Assembly (NCBI GenBank): GCA_964057225.1
Contig: OZ059895.1
Location: forward strand, 13,702,001 to 13,766,000
Origin: Auanema rhodensis
Taxonomy: Eukaryota; Nematoda; Chromadorea; Rhabditida; Rhabditidae
Direction: 5' to 3'
DNA: 64,000 nt
Each line of letters begins with the position of its first letter. Position 1 is the stretch's first letter. Made by a program: the position numbers and the translations under genes. Under the pieces are notes generated by a model that worked only from the letters and a program-made list of their open reading frames with translations, had not been told where the DNA came from and made no database searches. Shown here one piece after another: positions 11,207-22,807 of the stretch.

Positions 11207-14200
11207 AAATAATGTTGTTTGTAAAATTACAACTTGTTTCCCTCAAAGTGCTAGTTTTCCACAGTTTATATTAGCCTAGTCGGCTATGATTTGAATTGTA
11301 TAATTGTGCCTGTGAGTTTTTTCATGTTTTTTGTTCAAAATCTGCTTGATAAGATTTTTTTGGGTTAGATCAAATAAATATATTGAAATAATTTTTTAAT
11401 CTATATGGAAAAGAAGAAATGAAAGGCATACTTATGCAATTACTTAATATGATACACTAACGAAAGTAATTCGATTTCGCTTCCACTTGCAAATTAGTTA
11501 ACGTTGAAGAATTTTACATTTTGAACATACTAGCTGGAAAAAACCTAGTTACATATCTAGATAGGACACTTCAAAAGCATAGTTGTGAACAAGTGCTACT
11601 TGTCACGTTGAGAATTATTATAGAAAGAAGCAAATAGTCCAACTTTGCGTAACTGATTTCATTTTATGAAAAGTAATTTTGTTTCTTTACTAGTTTAAAA
11701 CTATGTCTTTTTAAAAATATAATTTCCTATTTTACATTAATAAAATTTTAAATCCTGTCTTCTCTAATTAATATAGCTTACAATGTATGTTTCAAGTTAT
11801 ATATTATTTAATTATAATTGTATAATATTTATATGTATACATAGTTCGATTATACATAAAAGGAGAATTGAGTAGCTAGCTAAAATTCAAAACTGAGAAG
11901 AATACGATTCATTTTGATCATGAACTCTATTGAGTATGTTGCTTTTTCCATCACACTCATATGCAAAATATAAGATTAACATTTCAAATTCATACTGAAA
12001 CACTCTTCTCTTTATTATGCACTCATGTTTTGATCTTTGTAAAACTAGCTGCATATTTTAAAAAATGTTCTATTTATTATCTTGAAATTTATACTTTTTT
12101 CACAAGTAATAGATGCTACATATGTGTGCTCCACTGCTAATTCGATCTTCTTCAAGATGAGCTTTTGTGTGCTCCATGAAATAATCCCGGAAAAAGTGTA
12201 TAATAAATTTCCGGTTCTGCTGAGAACTTTAAAACATCAGAATTATATGATTTACAAGGTAAATTTTTTTTGAACTTGACTGTTTAACTTGTCTTTAATT
12301 CTTATTTTCTCCTCAAAATCTCTTTACTTATTTAACGGTCTTAATTTAAATTTTATTTTTTATGTTGAAATTTTATATCTTATTTTTCCTAATTCGAGTC
12401 TTTTTCGTCCAGTAAGCGAAGCAACACGATTATCCTTTCATTTGCTGGCGTTCCCAACTAGTTATGTCCAGTATTGTCTGTTCTTATAGAGGGATCTTCT
12501 TGTTATGTATACGCTTGCAGTCTGGTAGATTCACTTTTTTTGACCTACTTGTTAGTTTTATCATTAGAGATCATATTCCCTGATTTCAACTGTTGATATC
12601 GTTATCAAGCTTATTTATATGTTTTACTTATTTTAGCCTTATATTATACAGTTCAATAGAACTTGTACTAAACCTAATAAATAGAGCAAGCAAAGTATTC
12701 ACCAAGTTAGGTTTTCTACATTTCTAGTTGATCAATATAAATTCTGTCGAATTGTTTAAAATAAACTTTTGTCCTGCTATACTTCATTCACAATTCTCTT
12801 GAGCATTAGAAACTTATTTCAATAGGAATAATTTGTGAACTTATTATTTTGCTTTTCTTTCGAAAAAATGTAGACGGGTTAAAAAACACGATTTCTTACA
12901 TATTATAGATTAACTCTATCCTTGTCGTAATTGAAAGCCGCGATTACAGTATATATCTGTTATTTTTCGTAGTCTACTTATCTTTCAAGAGCTTTGCTAA
13001 CATCAAATAGTATGGCACTACGACTCTTTCGAACCTTCCATAGAAGTAATTTTTTGAATTCCGCAGCAATCTCAGCATTTGTAATACTTACGAATGTTAC
13101 ACGTCGTATTTTTTCTAACTGATATTTCCTTTGTCATTATTTTTATGAATAGCTGCTTTTTATGAGTTCGTTATCAAATGGTATTATGAATAAGCATTGC
13201 AAATTGTTAGAGACGAGTGTTGTCATTGCATTAGAGCATACTATTCCTATTTCTCATCCTATCTATGTACACAGCTTGTTCTAATCTCTGCTGTTCAAAT
13301 GTGATCTTAAATGTATGTAAGTGCTAGTGTGCCACGTTTATATCACCACCTTTAAATTAGTTTCATATTTATTTGCTCTGTCAAGTAATCGTAATGAATA
13401 TATTAGTTATTTTTTTGAGTGATAGCTTTTTTTGTTTCATATCTGGTAAGCGTTTGTTTATATGCTTTCTGTTATCCTCCAACAGTTGTGGTACAATTTA
13501 TGCAATCTAAAAGTGGCAATATGACTTCTTTACATTTACTACAAAAATTGATTTGGTACTTTTTGTTTCTAGCATTATTTCTCAATGTATATTATTTAAT
13601 GTTTGCTGTCATTGATAATCAGTTGCTAAATCGAGTAATAGTTACAGAGTTTATATTAGGGCTTTGTATGTCATAGAATAACTTGAATAATGTTCTTAAT
13701 GCATCAACTTTATTGATTTTGGATTACATCAGACCATATATTTTCTGTAAAATCTGGTAATCCATTTCACCTCACGAAATAGTGAAACAATTGATCTAAC
13801 ATCATTTTTTTATTTTAATTGTTTGAGTGAATATTTTTATCATTATCTGATAAGCGACAAGGTTTCTGATTAAAAAGTGATGCATTGCAATGATTTTTGA
13901 AGTATTATAAGTATAAATTATATTTATATTCGGAGATATTGGCAAAATCTTTTTTTTAATATTATTCTACTTATATTCTTACGATGGTTGTCGTGGTATC
14001 CTCATATGTTACGACAGCTGCTCGTCAATTCTTTACGATCAGGCAGTTTCATGTAAAACATCTCTATGAGCTATATAGCTTTATAGGTACTTTTTCTTTT
14101 AAAAGACTTTTACCTTTTATTCTAATTTTTATCTTATGCACTTACATATAATTAATATTTTTTTGATTTTATTCTCGTATTTTTGTTAGTTTGTATGCAT

Positions 14201-14246
14201 TTTCTATATTGCAAAGTTGTATTTATTTTTTGAAGATGTGTTACTA
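11207..14246. other. 3-kb AT-rich intergenic region
   Basis: No gene recognised. It holds the TMEM120 3' UTR with a poly(A) signal near 11373 and then AT-rich sequence. A frame at 13419-13676 encodes a hydrophobic 85-residue peptide and another is at 12082-12273, but neither has family motifs or convincing exon structure. The end of the region should contain the C1GALT1 promoter. Confidence 0.55.
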
Positions 14247-15798
14247 ATGGCAGCGTGGTTACGAGTATCCCCTATTATATATGTAGCCCTAGGAGTACTC
14301 ATAGGGCTATCTTTATCAATTATATCTTCTCCGTCTACGGTTAGAAAACATTTCAGATTATTTTAAATTCGAGTATTTAGACCTCATTTGATGTTGGGTC
14401 ACTAGCTATTCGCCAAAATCGTCACGGTCATGTTCATGATCCGCATAACGGTGAAACAGTAGACGATAGTGATGCTCCTAGGGAAGCCATCGAGTTTCAT
14501 GGAAATGGATCCGACCATGATCATGACGGTAAGCTTGATGATTATTTATTGTGATATAATAGATTTGTTTTGAAGGAGAACGTGTGGTAGCCGACATTGT
14601 TTCCGAAAAAGTACGCGTGTTTTGTTGGATTTTGACCGGAAAACAAAATCATGAGAAACGAGCTATTCATGTTAAAGCAACGTGGGCCAAAAGATGCAAT
14701 AAGTAAGTTCCTATAATGGTTAAACTTATTCTAATTTAATTTCAATTTTGAGGTATGTGTTCATGTCTTCGGAGTATGATGTTGATCTTCCTGCTGTAAA
14801 TTTAAATATATCAGAGGGTCGAGACTATTTGTGGGCGAAAACTAAAAAAGCATTTCAATATGCATACGAAAATTATATAGTAGGAGTAAATTCATAATCA
14901 AACCAACTAATAGTTTTTTAGGATCAATATGACTGGTTTTTAAAAGCTGATGACGATACCTATGTGGTTTTAGAGAATCTCAGGTTTATTTTATTTTCAA
15001 AGATTGGTGTAATAGTTTTATGTTGCAGATATATGTTATTAGCTCATTCAGCCGATGAGCCTATATATTTCGGGATGAAATTCAAGCCTTTCACTAAACA
15101 GGGCTATATGAGCGGAGGAGCAGGCTATGTTTTAAGTCGAGAAGCTCTGAAAAAGTATGTTTATTTAGTTCCAAAAATAAGCAATCATGTAAAATTAAAC
15201 TTTTCTATAGGTTCATTACTGAAGGTGTCACCGATGCGACTAAATGCTCACCGAATCATGGTGGCGCTGAAGATGCTGAGATAGGAAAATGCTTAGAAAA
15301 AATTGGAGTTAAAGCTGGAGATTCTCGAGATAGCTCTGGACACCATAGGTATTTTAATATTCCAAAGGTGGTAAAATATCTACCTTATTTTAGATTTATG
15401 CCTTTTGTGCCGGAACATCATCTTGTTCCTGGACATGTAGACAAAAGTTTTTGGTTTTGGCAATATACATATTACCCGATGGAACAAGGTCCTGGCTGTT
15501 GTTCAGGTTTGTATACAACGTAATAATGTTAAAAACATTTCCGATTAAATTGTAGATTATGCCATTTCTTTCCATTACGTCAATGCTAATCTGATGTATG
15601 CTTTGGAGTATCTAATTTATCATCTGAAGCCATTTGGGGTGGATCGTACATTGAGGGTTGGTAGGAATGAGAGTATCGTACACGCAGCTTATATGTCTGC
15701 GAGGTCTACTATGGGAGAGGTAACTGTATAAGTATACTATAACTAATTATATACATATTAAGGACGATGCTTTCAAGGATCAGATGCATTCAATTTAG
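14247..15798 (+). CDS. Core-1 beta-1,3-galactosyltransferase (T-synthase)
   Basis: Golgi enzyme that adds galactose from UDP-Gal to GalNAc-Ser/Thr, making the core-1 O-glycan. About 390 residues in nine or ten exons. A short cytoplasmic tip and a membrane anchor (about residues 8-28) are followed by a histidine-rich stem (residues about 35-70). The catalytic domain has [15 protein letters not shown], the metal-binding DxD in [49 protein letters not shown] and [13 protein letters not shown], all typical of C1GALT1. The 3' end is ambiguous. Reading through gives a stop at 15729-15731; splicing a 43-base intron (15720-15762) extends the protein by 12 acidic residues to 15798. It is odd only in the His-rich stem. 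Confidence 0.95.
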
Positions 15799-16515
15799 TA
15801 GCTTTAACATACTAGAATATAGCTTAGGGTTTATTCCGATATTTTATTCATTCAGTGTCGTATAGCGGTTAATACGATCAAACATTATTGATTTTCTTCT
15901 CGATATAATACAACACCGTTTGTCTTAAAATGTCTTTATTCCTTTTATTGCTCGCAGGTTACTGATATCATGTATTATTTTTTCTCAATTTAAAGAAAAG
16001 CATGATATTTTAGCAATTTTAGCCATCTTATTTTTTCGAATTAGTTCAGTATGGAATGGTTAAAATATTCTTTGCTTCAAATGCAAAATTTGCCTTCGTA
16101 TTTTAATAGAATACTTCATTTCTCCTGTGATATTTGCGAGTGTAATTACATTTTTGGGGTCCTTTTTTGCCAAACAGTATTTTTGTTAAACAAGCGCTCG
16201 TATGTTTTTGTGAAAAATAATGAAAGAATTGACTAGTCAGTACATAATTAACATTTCTCCTTTATTATTGTATATTTATGTATTGGTTTTCGATAATACC
16301 AAATTCTGGGCTAAGTGCGACATTAATTTATGACATATATTTTGTATTCCCCCTTTATTATTTATATTACATTTTTATCAGATGGCTTTAAGCAGATACC
16401 GATTCCTATTGTTTTATACTTTTTTATTTCTAAAATATATTAAGGGAATAAACGTTAAATTATACATTTTGTTATATGTTTGTGTCACGTTTTTCTTTAA
16501 TGCATGATTTGTTAG
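15799..16515. other. Intergenic, no feature seen
   Basis: AT-rich spacer between C1GALT1 and sedoheptulokinase, both on the plus strand. The frame at 16051-16236 has no recognisable motif. An acceptor-like TTGTTAG abuts the next start codon at 16516. Confidence 0.5.
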
Positions 16516-18331
16516 ATGCCAGTCGTTGGTTTGGATATTGGCACGTCAACGATTAAAATATGTCTTTTGGACCGAAATAGGTTAGGCTTATTAAATATCC
16601 ATAAGTTTTACATAAATACGGTGCAGCAAATTAATTTTTTCTGAAAAAAGGAAACATGTAGAAGGAACACACAATTCGGCTGTTCCAGGTCGCCAAAATG
16701 GAGTAAAAATTTTAACAAATGTCCTTTCAATGTTAAAGGTATTGGATTTCTATGTTATTGCATGACAAGTTTTAAAATTGACTCCTGCAGGAAGTTGAAT
16801 CGAAATTCGGTCAATTTACTGATATATGTATCAGCGGTCAAATGCATGGTATCGTTCTATGGCATGACAATCTAATCTGGAATAATGATCTATGTGAGCT
16901 TTAAAACACGTTTAATCTTGATAAAATCTCAATTCAGCTTGTGTCTCTGATTTATATAATTGGATGTATCATAATTCGGAAGGAGTTATTAATGAAATTC
17001 ATAAGTAAATACGGTAAACTTTAGAATGAGTAAGTAAATGTGGTTATAGCTGGCCATCAGTCACTCAAACGGTTCATAATGGCTTTGGAAGTGTTACACT
17101 TGTGGAGCTTATGAAAAAAGCAGAAACACAAGGTTTTAATCGATGTGGTACTATTATGGACCTTTTGGCCTGCTATCTTACGAAATGCCACGAGGTGAAA
17201 ATGAGTGAGCAGCTAGCAGGAAGTTGGGGCTTAACTGAAAATGATAATGCAAATCTAGTTTGGAATTCGTTTTTTAAATCATGGACTGAAGTATTGTTGA
17301 AATAGAATTTTAGGGCTTCTATTCAAATAATTTAAGAAATATGGAATGATTTTACCCGATATTGTTAAAACGCCAGCAGTAATTGGGAAAGTAAAAATAT
17401 CTGATGTTTTCATGGACACTAATGTTTATGTTCCTATTGGAGATTTACAAGCATCTGTTTACAGTATAGCTACTGATTGTAAACAAACATTCCAGTCTAA
17501 TGTAGCATGTATTATCTTAATTAAACGCTGAAATTGTATAATAATGTTATTTTAGTTTTGATAATAGGCACATCTGCACAATTGTGCACAGTTCAAACAG
17601 ATCAGGTCTGTGCTTCCTTAAATTTGGACGATTGTAAAACAGTTCAAAGTTTACATTTTGATCAAAATTATAAATTATTAGCTGCATGCTCGATGAATGG
17701 AGGAAATGTGCTTGAAAGCACAGTGAGGGTAAAAAAATTTACAGATCTGCTCAATCAATAATATTATGTTTTTTATTCAAGTTGTTCACGAAGTGGGCTC
17801 AATATTTGCAAAAAACAACGAACCAAAATGAAACCAAAGAAATCAAGATGAATGAAATCATGCAGCATGTAGATGGTACGTACATTGATAATTGTTTACT
17901 TTATCATTTGAAGTTTAATTTCATAGTATATTCTGAAATCCACGAGCCCCAAACGGAAGTGAAAAATATTTGTTTCATCCCTGAAAGAAATTTGGAACAA
18001 GAGACTTGCGGTCTAGATATCTCGAATGTTCAGTTTAACACTGACCTTGTTGACGTTTGTTTTTCTTAGATAAGCATAATATATGTGCTAGTTATAGGTT
18101 TTGGCATCTGTTAGTGAGCAAATAGTCCGGAATATGTTTAGAATGTTTCCTAATGATCTTTTCAAGAAACTTTGTATTGAACGAGTTGTTTTAATTGGCG
18201 AGGCAAATCGCACAAAATATATTAGAGAAATCAAAAGAAATGTTGGTAAATTTAACGGATTCGTGCAACATACTGAATCCCAAATGGATGCTTCTTTGGG
18301 AGCAATTTTGATGAGTCATATTAATTTTTGA
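16516..18331 (+). CDS. Sedoheptulokinase (FGGY carbohydrate kinase)
   Basis: ATP-dependent kinase making sedoheptulose 7-phosphate for the non-oxidative pentose phosphate pathway; cytosolic. About 460 residues. The N-terminal phosphate-1 motif reads GLDIGTSTIKICLLD. It is followed by ISGQMHGIVLWHDN, FGSVTLVELM, MDLLACYL and SWGLTENDNANLVWN, all alignable with human SHPK. The FGGY catalytic aspartate is in VPIGDLQASVYS, then GTSAQL (phosphate-2), CSMNGGNVLESTV and a C-terminal ERVVLIGEANRTKYIREI with QHTESQMDASLGAIL. The start ATG lies immediately after a TTAG acceptor. The glycine-rich adenosine motif (usually GSGSALSRN in human SHPK) is changed to GEANRTK. Introns are about 45-60 bases. Confidence 0.93.
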
Positions 18332-19094
18332 TGTAAAATGTTTCTTATAAAGTTTTTCTTCTTAGAAAAGTTCTAGATATCTGCAAATAAGTTTGTTATA
18401 AATGCTATTAAAACATTGATGACAGTGTTAACATATAAAACAATATAGTTGAATTATAATACTTTTCATATAAATCCTTTTTGGTTTTAAAATCAATATA
18501 CTAATTAATGAACTTTTATAATTATTATATCATAATCATGAGCACATGACTCACTTATTTTAAAAATCAATTTAAGCTTAAATTACTCAACGCCTTTCTC
18601 TCGTTCTCGTACACCATATCTCCTCAATTTCTCTTATCACGTTGTGGAAACCTATCAAACTTGTATGTTTGTTAGGACATGCTTACTTCATTTATAGTTT
18701 TATTTAATAATATTCAAAACTTCTATCTAATACTTTTTTGGATTTTAACAATACTTTTTATGTTTTTTAGGGTTTTATTTATCCATTTCTTGAAGTACAA
18801 TTTATACCATGCCTTCCTTTGTTTTCTTTTGGTTTCTGTTGTAATTTTCTTACATGTTTCTCTGAATTATTAGCCCCCTCACTTTTAGATCTTTATCTAA
18901 TCTTTAAAATTTTTGATTTTCGAATAAAAAACTCAAATCGGTTTTAATTGTTTTTTGAATACTTAAATCATTTGGGCTACTTATTTCAGAAACCGTTATG
19001 CTCAATACTTTCTCACAAAAATCAATATTATCGCAAAATTGTCTAGATTGCTACATTCTAAGATCACACAAGTTGGAATATTTCAGAGATTCTT
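18332..19094. other. Intergenic, pyrimidine-rich patch
   Basis: No gene recognised. A CT-rich patch at about 18590-18650 in an otherwise AT-rich stretch resembles the blocks seen before other genes here and could be promoter sequence for the next gene. An acceptor-like ATTTCAG ends at 19086, nine bases before the next ATG. Confidence 0.45.
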
Positions 19095-19754
19095 ATGGTT
19101 TCCTATTCTGATGCCGCTAGTACTAAAATTAATAGTTCAGAAAATATTATCTCTTTACCTACGACATCGTTAATTTCTGTAAGTTAAATTAGTCGCCATT
19201 AGTAATTATATTATTTAGTCAGTGAACTCTTCAACTCCTCAAAATGTTTCATCCAAGCAGTATAATGTCCGCTCTTCTCGGCAGCAATCGCAAAGCTCAA
19301 TAGTTTTTGTTGATTTAAATGATCCTACCTTACACTGCTCATTGTCCTTACATGTAATTTATTATGTTCATTTATTTTTAATATAATTATTCTCTTAATC
19401 AAAAGCAATTTTAAGACTGAACCATCATCATCAGATTGCATTCAGCTGCCCTCACCCCCTCAAAAAAGCTTAGCAAAGCGAGGAATTCGAGCAATGCGAT
19501 GGTGGTTGAATCAGACTTCAGAAGTCGTCACTCATCCAAAACGATTTCGGCGTCAACATGTTCGCTATAAATGTAGACAACATGCATTTCTGAAAGAAGA
19601 TAGGAGATCTGATAAACTATGTGATTCTGAAGAATATTTCCGCAAATTTTCGCAATCCACGATACAATTACCCCTGCCACCACTGAAAAAAAAACCGAAT
19701 GTAATTATTCATCGTTTTAAGACACTTTTAGAGAATATCGTTTGCTTTAGATGA
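19095..19754 (+). CDS. Unrecognised 185-residue basic protein
   Basis: Three exons (19095-19178, 19219-19353, 19416-19754) join in phase 0 through introns of 40 and 62 bases. The product starts MVSYSDAASTK. The first 75 residues are Ser/Thr/Gln-rich and probably disordered. The last exon is strongly basic, with SPPQKSLAKRGIRAMRWWLN, HPKRFRRQHVRYKCRQHAF and a proline-lysine run LPLPPLKKKPN. No signal peptide or membrane segment is visible. Coding status is supported by clean splice sites, phase-consistent exons and a 112-residue terminal exon with balanced composition. I do not recognise a family. The basic character would suit a nuclear or RNA-associated protein, but that is a guess. Confidence 0.7.
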
Positions 19755-22700
19755 ATTTATTTATAAGTTTTTTACAAAATACGGGCCGCTTTTATAATTT
19801 ATGATATTAACTCATAATTCTTCAATCTCTTTATTCTATTCAAAAGATGTCGAAATAGTTAAATGTAATTAAATATATTTCTTTACGTGTTTTTTTAACT
19901 GCTCTAAAAAAATTCAAGTAATGTTGAGGTTATGGAGGGTAAGTTGACATAAGAAGGATTGATTGATATATGCATTATGGGTGATGCATGTGACTTCAAC
20001 TATCTAGAATTACGACTTAACATTTTTGAATTTTTTCATAGAAAATATTCGTCTCGAGACTAAAAATAAGGGTTCGTTTTACTCTCTTAAAAAAATACCT
20101 TTCCTCTAATGATCTTTCCCAAGACATCAGTGATTTCTATAAGTATTTCGAATTCCGATTTGCATTCTTTCTGGCCCTCCTCGCAGAAAAAGGTAGCCTC
20201 AGTTGATGTCGTCCAAGGGGGTTTTCAGAACCTGAAAATCCACAATTATGAAATCGAAACTTGAACAGCAAACACATTTTTGAGGAACAGTTTCTTATGA
20301 AAAATTACATTATAATATTATTGGTGACACATTGACAATAAGCGTATGCTTACACTGAGTCCAACGTTTAGAAAGTTATAACACTTATAAAATTATATTG
20401 AACTTATCACCATTATTGTTATTCTGTGTAGTATATATCAAACAATGAATTACCAAATTCAGACTGAATAAAGCTTATATTCAAACGAACTCATCTATAA
20501 CTAAGCATACAAACATACACTTAAAGTTCAAAGAAAATTCCTTCGAAAAACAGTGAAAGGCTGTTGTGATTGAGCAAAGTAAGTTTGGCATCGACGATTA
20601 TGCGGTTTTGAGGGTTCAAAACAAAAATTAAACAAAGACTTTTTATCGCATTTGTTCCCAATCTTTTATCTTTTTTCTCGAAACTAGGTGTGATAGTATA
20701 TTACGTATATATTGTGTCTACTAATTGAGAAGATAATTCAGGTATATTATTAATGTATGTAGTTGCAATATTGTTTCTAAATAAACGATTTTTCAAAGAG
20801 TTTTGCTGATGGACAGCATGATGATGTAGAAAGAATAGCGGTTATGGATAATGACTTCAAATAACATACCACATCCATACTGTCCACTAAAGAATAACGT
20901 CTTACTTTATTGAGTTTTTTTAAAATTTGGAAATTTATGAATTTTATTGTGCTTTTGCAGCTTGTTGCTTTATTGTTCGCTTCATTTTGTTCGTTTTCTT
21001 TTTGTAGTTCTTTGGCTTCTTTATTCATCTTATAGAATATATTCTTTATTCCAGCTCTCACACTCCCCCCAATTTATTTATCTCTCTCTCTTTCACTCCT
21101 TCGTCCATCTCGTTAAAAATTTCGAATTCTGAAATAAAAATAGATGTATACAGTTCAATGAACAAAACATAAATATTTTTTTTTGAGAAGAATTTCATGT
21201 TGCACTGATCTTTTTAGTTAATTTTTGGTTTGATGACAAAAAAAAACTTCCTTTCAACTGAAAATATCAATTATCTAAAAGTGCGTAGTAAGAACTTTCT
21301 TATTGATGCACATAATAGAGATATGAACTAAAGAAATTCAAATGCAAAAGTGACAGCAGTCATATGAAACATATTTATAAAGATTATAAAACGTTTTTAT
21401 TCCTAATGCCGGGTTAGAATTGTGTTTAAAGCGTGTGAAAGTACCAATATTTACTTCTGCCATCAATTAATAAAGTATACATAATTAAATATAATGTAAA
21501 ATATATTGTATTTGATTGAAAATAACTTAGAAAAAGTTAGAAAATAATATATTCTAACACTAAAAGTTTTTGCAAGCTAATTAAACGTTTAATGAATATC
21601 GAGCATTTTCTTATTTCATTCATTCTAGTAAATAGAGTGCTTAAGTGACGAGAATGTGACGATCGATATATACATTACATGACCAACGACATTTGGGCAA
21701 ATACTTATTGGTTTCAACTATTTTTTTGTTTATATGGACATAAGTAATTGAGCCTATATTTGATAAAACAATATCTCTAAAAAGGTTATTATTCAGAGAA
21801 TTTAAATACCAAAAAAAGAGACTCGTTTTTGTTCAAACCCATAGTCTATTTCGCCAGTAAAGCTACGATAAGATACTACTAACATTCGTCCACTTGGTAA
21901 CAGACGACTACCCATTTCTCCCTTTATTTCGCGTTTCTCTGTCCTCTCCTTGTTCTTTCTTTCTCTAATTCTCTCCCCCCATGGCACATTCCGTTTTTGC
22001 ATAAATCGCCAGCCTCACACCACCCTACAGCCCTTATTTCTGCCTGCTTCTTGCCTCCGCCCTCTTTCTTTTTCTCATTTCTCTAACTGCTGCTTGCTCC
22101 TCCTTATGCTTCCATTGGTCGTTCACAGCTCTTTTCGCGATTTCATATTCCCTTTTCCTTACAAACGAAGCTTTCATGTATGACTGCACACTTACGGGAC
22201 ATTCAAACTAAGTTTTCGTATTCTATAGAAGCTTACAGATAGTAAAGATATTAGGATTTCACCTGTTATTGGGAAGAAAAAACAACGTTGGGAATGTTGG
22301 ATAGTTTTATATTATTCTTGTTAAACTTTGTGAAAATGTATGTTCTTTCATAAAGAGCATTTTTTGAAATTTTACTTTATGTTTAAATAGTTCTCGTTTT
22401 TAAATTTGTTTATAAGGATAAAAAAATAAAGTTAATGCTTGTGAAAATGTCTTTTCTTGCTTTTTTAGAACATTACTTTGTAAACAAGCAATCGGATAGA
22501 TTACAAAATTAAAAAAGCTCTTTTTATTGTTAACTTGATACTTCCTTAATCTCATATGCATGTATTTACATTGTAATTAGAACAACAGAAATGACATTGT
22601 ACTCATTTTAATCATTTTTTGGTTTTCATAATTTATTTAATCTTATATCATAATTTTAAGACATTTTAACAATTTATTTTTTAACTAATATTATTTATTT

Positions 22701-22806
22701 ATTTATTATATCTTTTTATATCTATGCTTATTTATTCAATTTGTTGATAATTTCTATTTTTATTGCAGTTTCAAAATCCTTATAGCGGATCAATGCGGCC
22801 GAATTG
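19755..22806. other. 3-kb intergenic region with CT-rich blocks
   Basis: No gene recognised. Two pyrimidine-rich, GC-richer blocks stand out on the plus strand, at about 20990-21115 and 21895-22160, the second with repeated CTCTTT and TCTCC runs and a few CpGs. They probably mark a promoter or 5' untranslated exon of TMEM132. A TATTGCAG acceptor ends at 22768, 38 bases before the start codon, so an upstream non-coding exon or a spliced leader is expected. Confidence 0.5.
21895..22160 (+). promoter_or_regulatory. Pyrimidine-rich candidate promoter/5' exon
   Basis: A block of about 265 bases with marked C/T bias and higher GC than its surroundings lies 650 bases upstream of the TMEM132 start. 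Similar blocks lie upstream of ubinuclein (30200-30300) and near the presumed EPAC 5' end (38130-38240). A long open frame across it is a by-product of the low-complexity composition. A promoter role is inference from position. Confidence 0.4.
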
Positions 22807-22807
22807 A
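22793..22807 (+). promoter_or_regulatory. Five-codon upstream ORF overlapping TMEM132 start
   Basis: A minimal ORF (Met-Arg-Pro-Asn-stop) begins at 22793. Its TGA shares one base with the TMEM132 ATG, as TGATG at 22805-22809. Such stop-start overlaps can couple reinitiation to translation of the upstream ORF. It counts only if the mature 5' UTR includes this segment, which the acceptor at 22767-22768 suggests. Confidence 0.5.

Noticed and set aside
13419-13676. Hydrophobic 85-residue frame resembling membrane helices
   Set aside because: AT-rich DNA readily gives Phe/Leu/Tyr-rich frames; no family motif or exon partners found.
20777-21061. 94-codon minus-strand frame rich in Lys/Glu/Asn
   Set aside because: It is the complement of a CT-rich block with no recognisable motif or splice partners.
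21950-22183. 77-codon plus-strand frame starting MFFLSLILSPHG
   Set aside because: Signal-peptide-like look comes from the CT-rich composition; it is low complexity.
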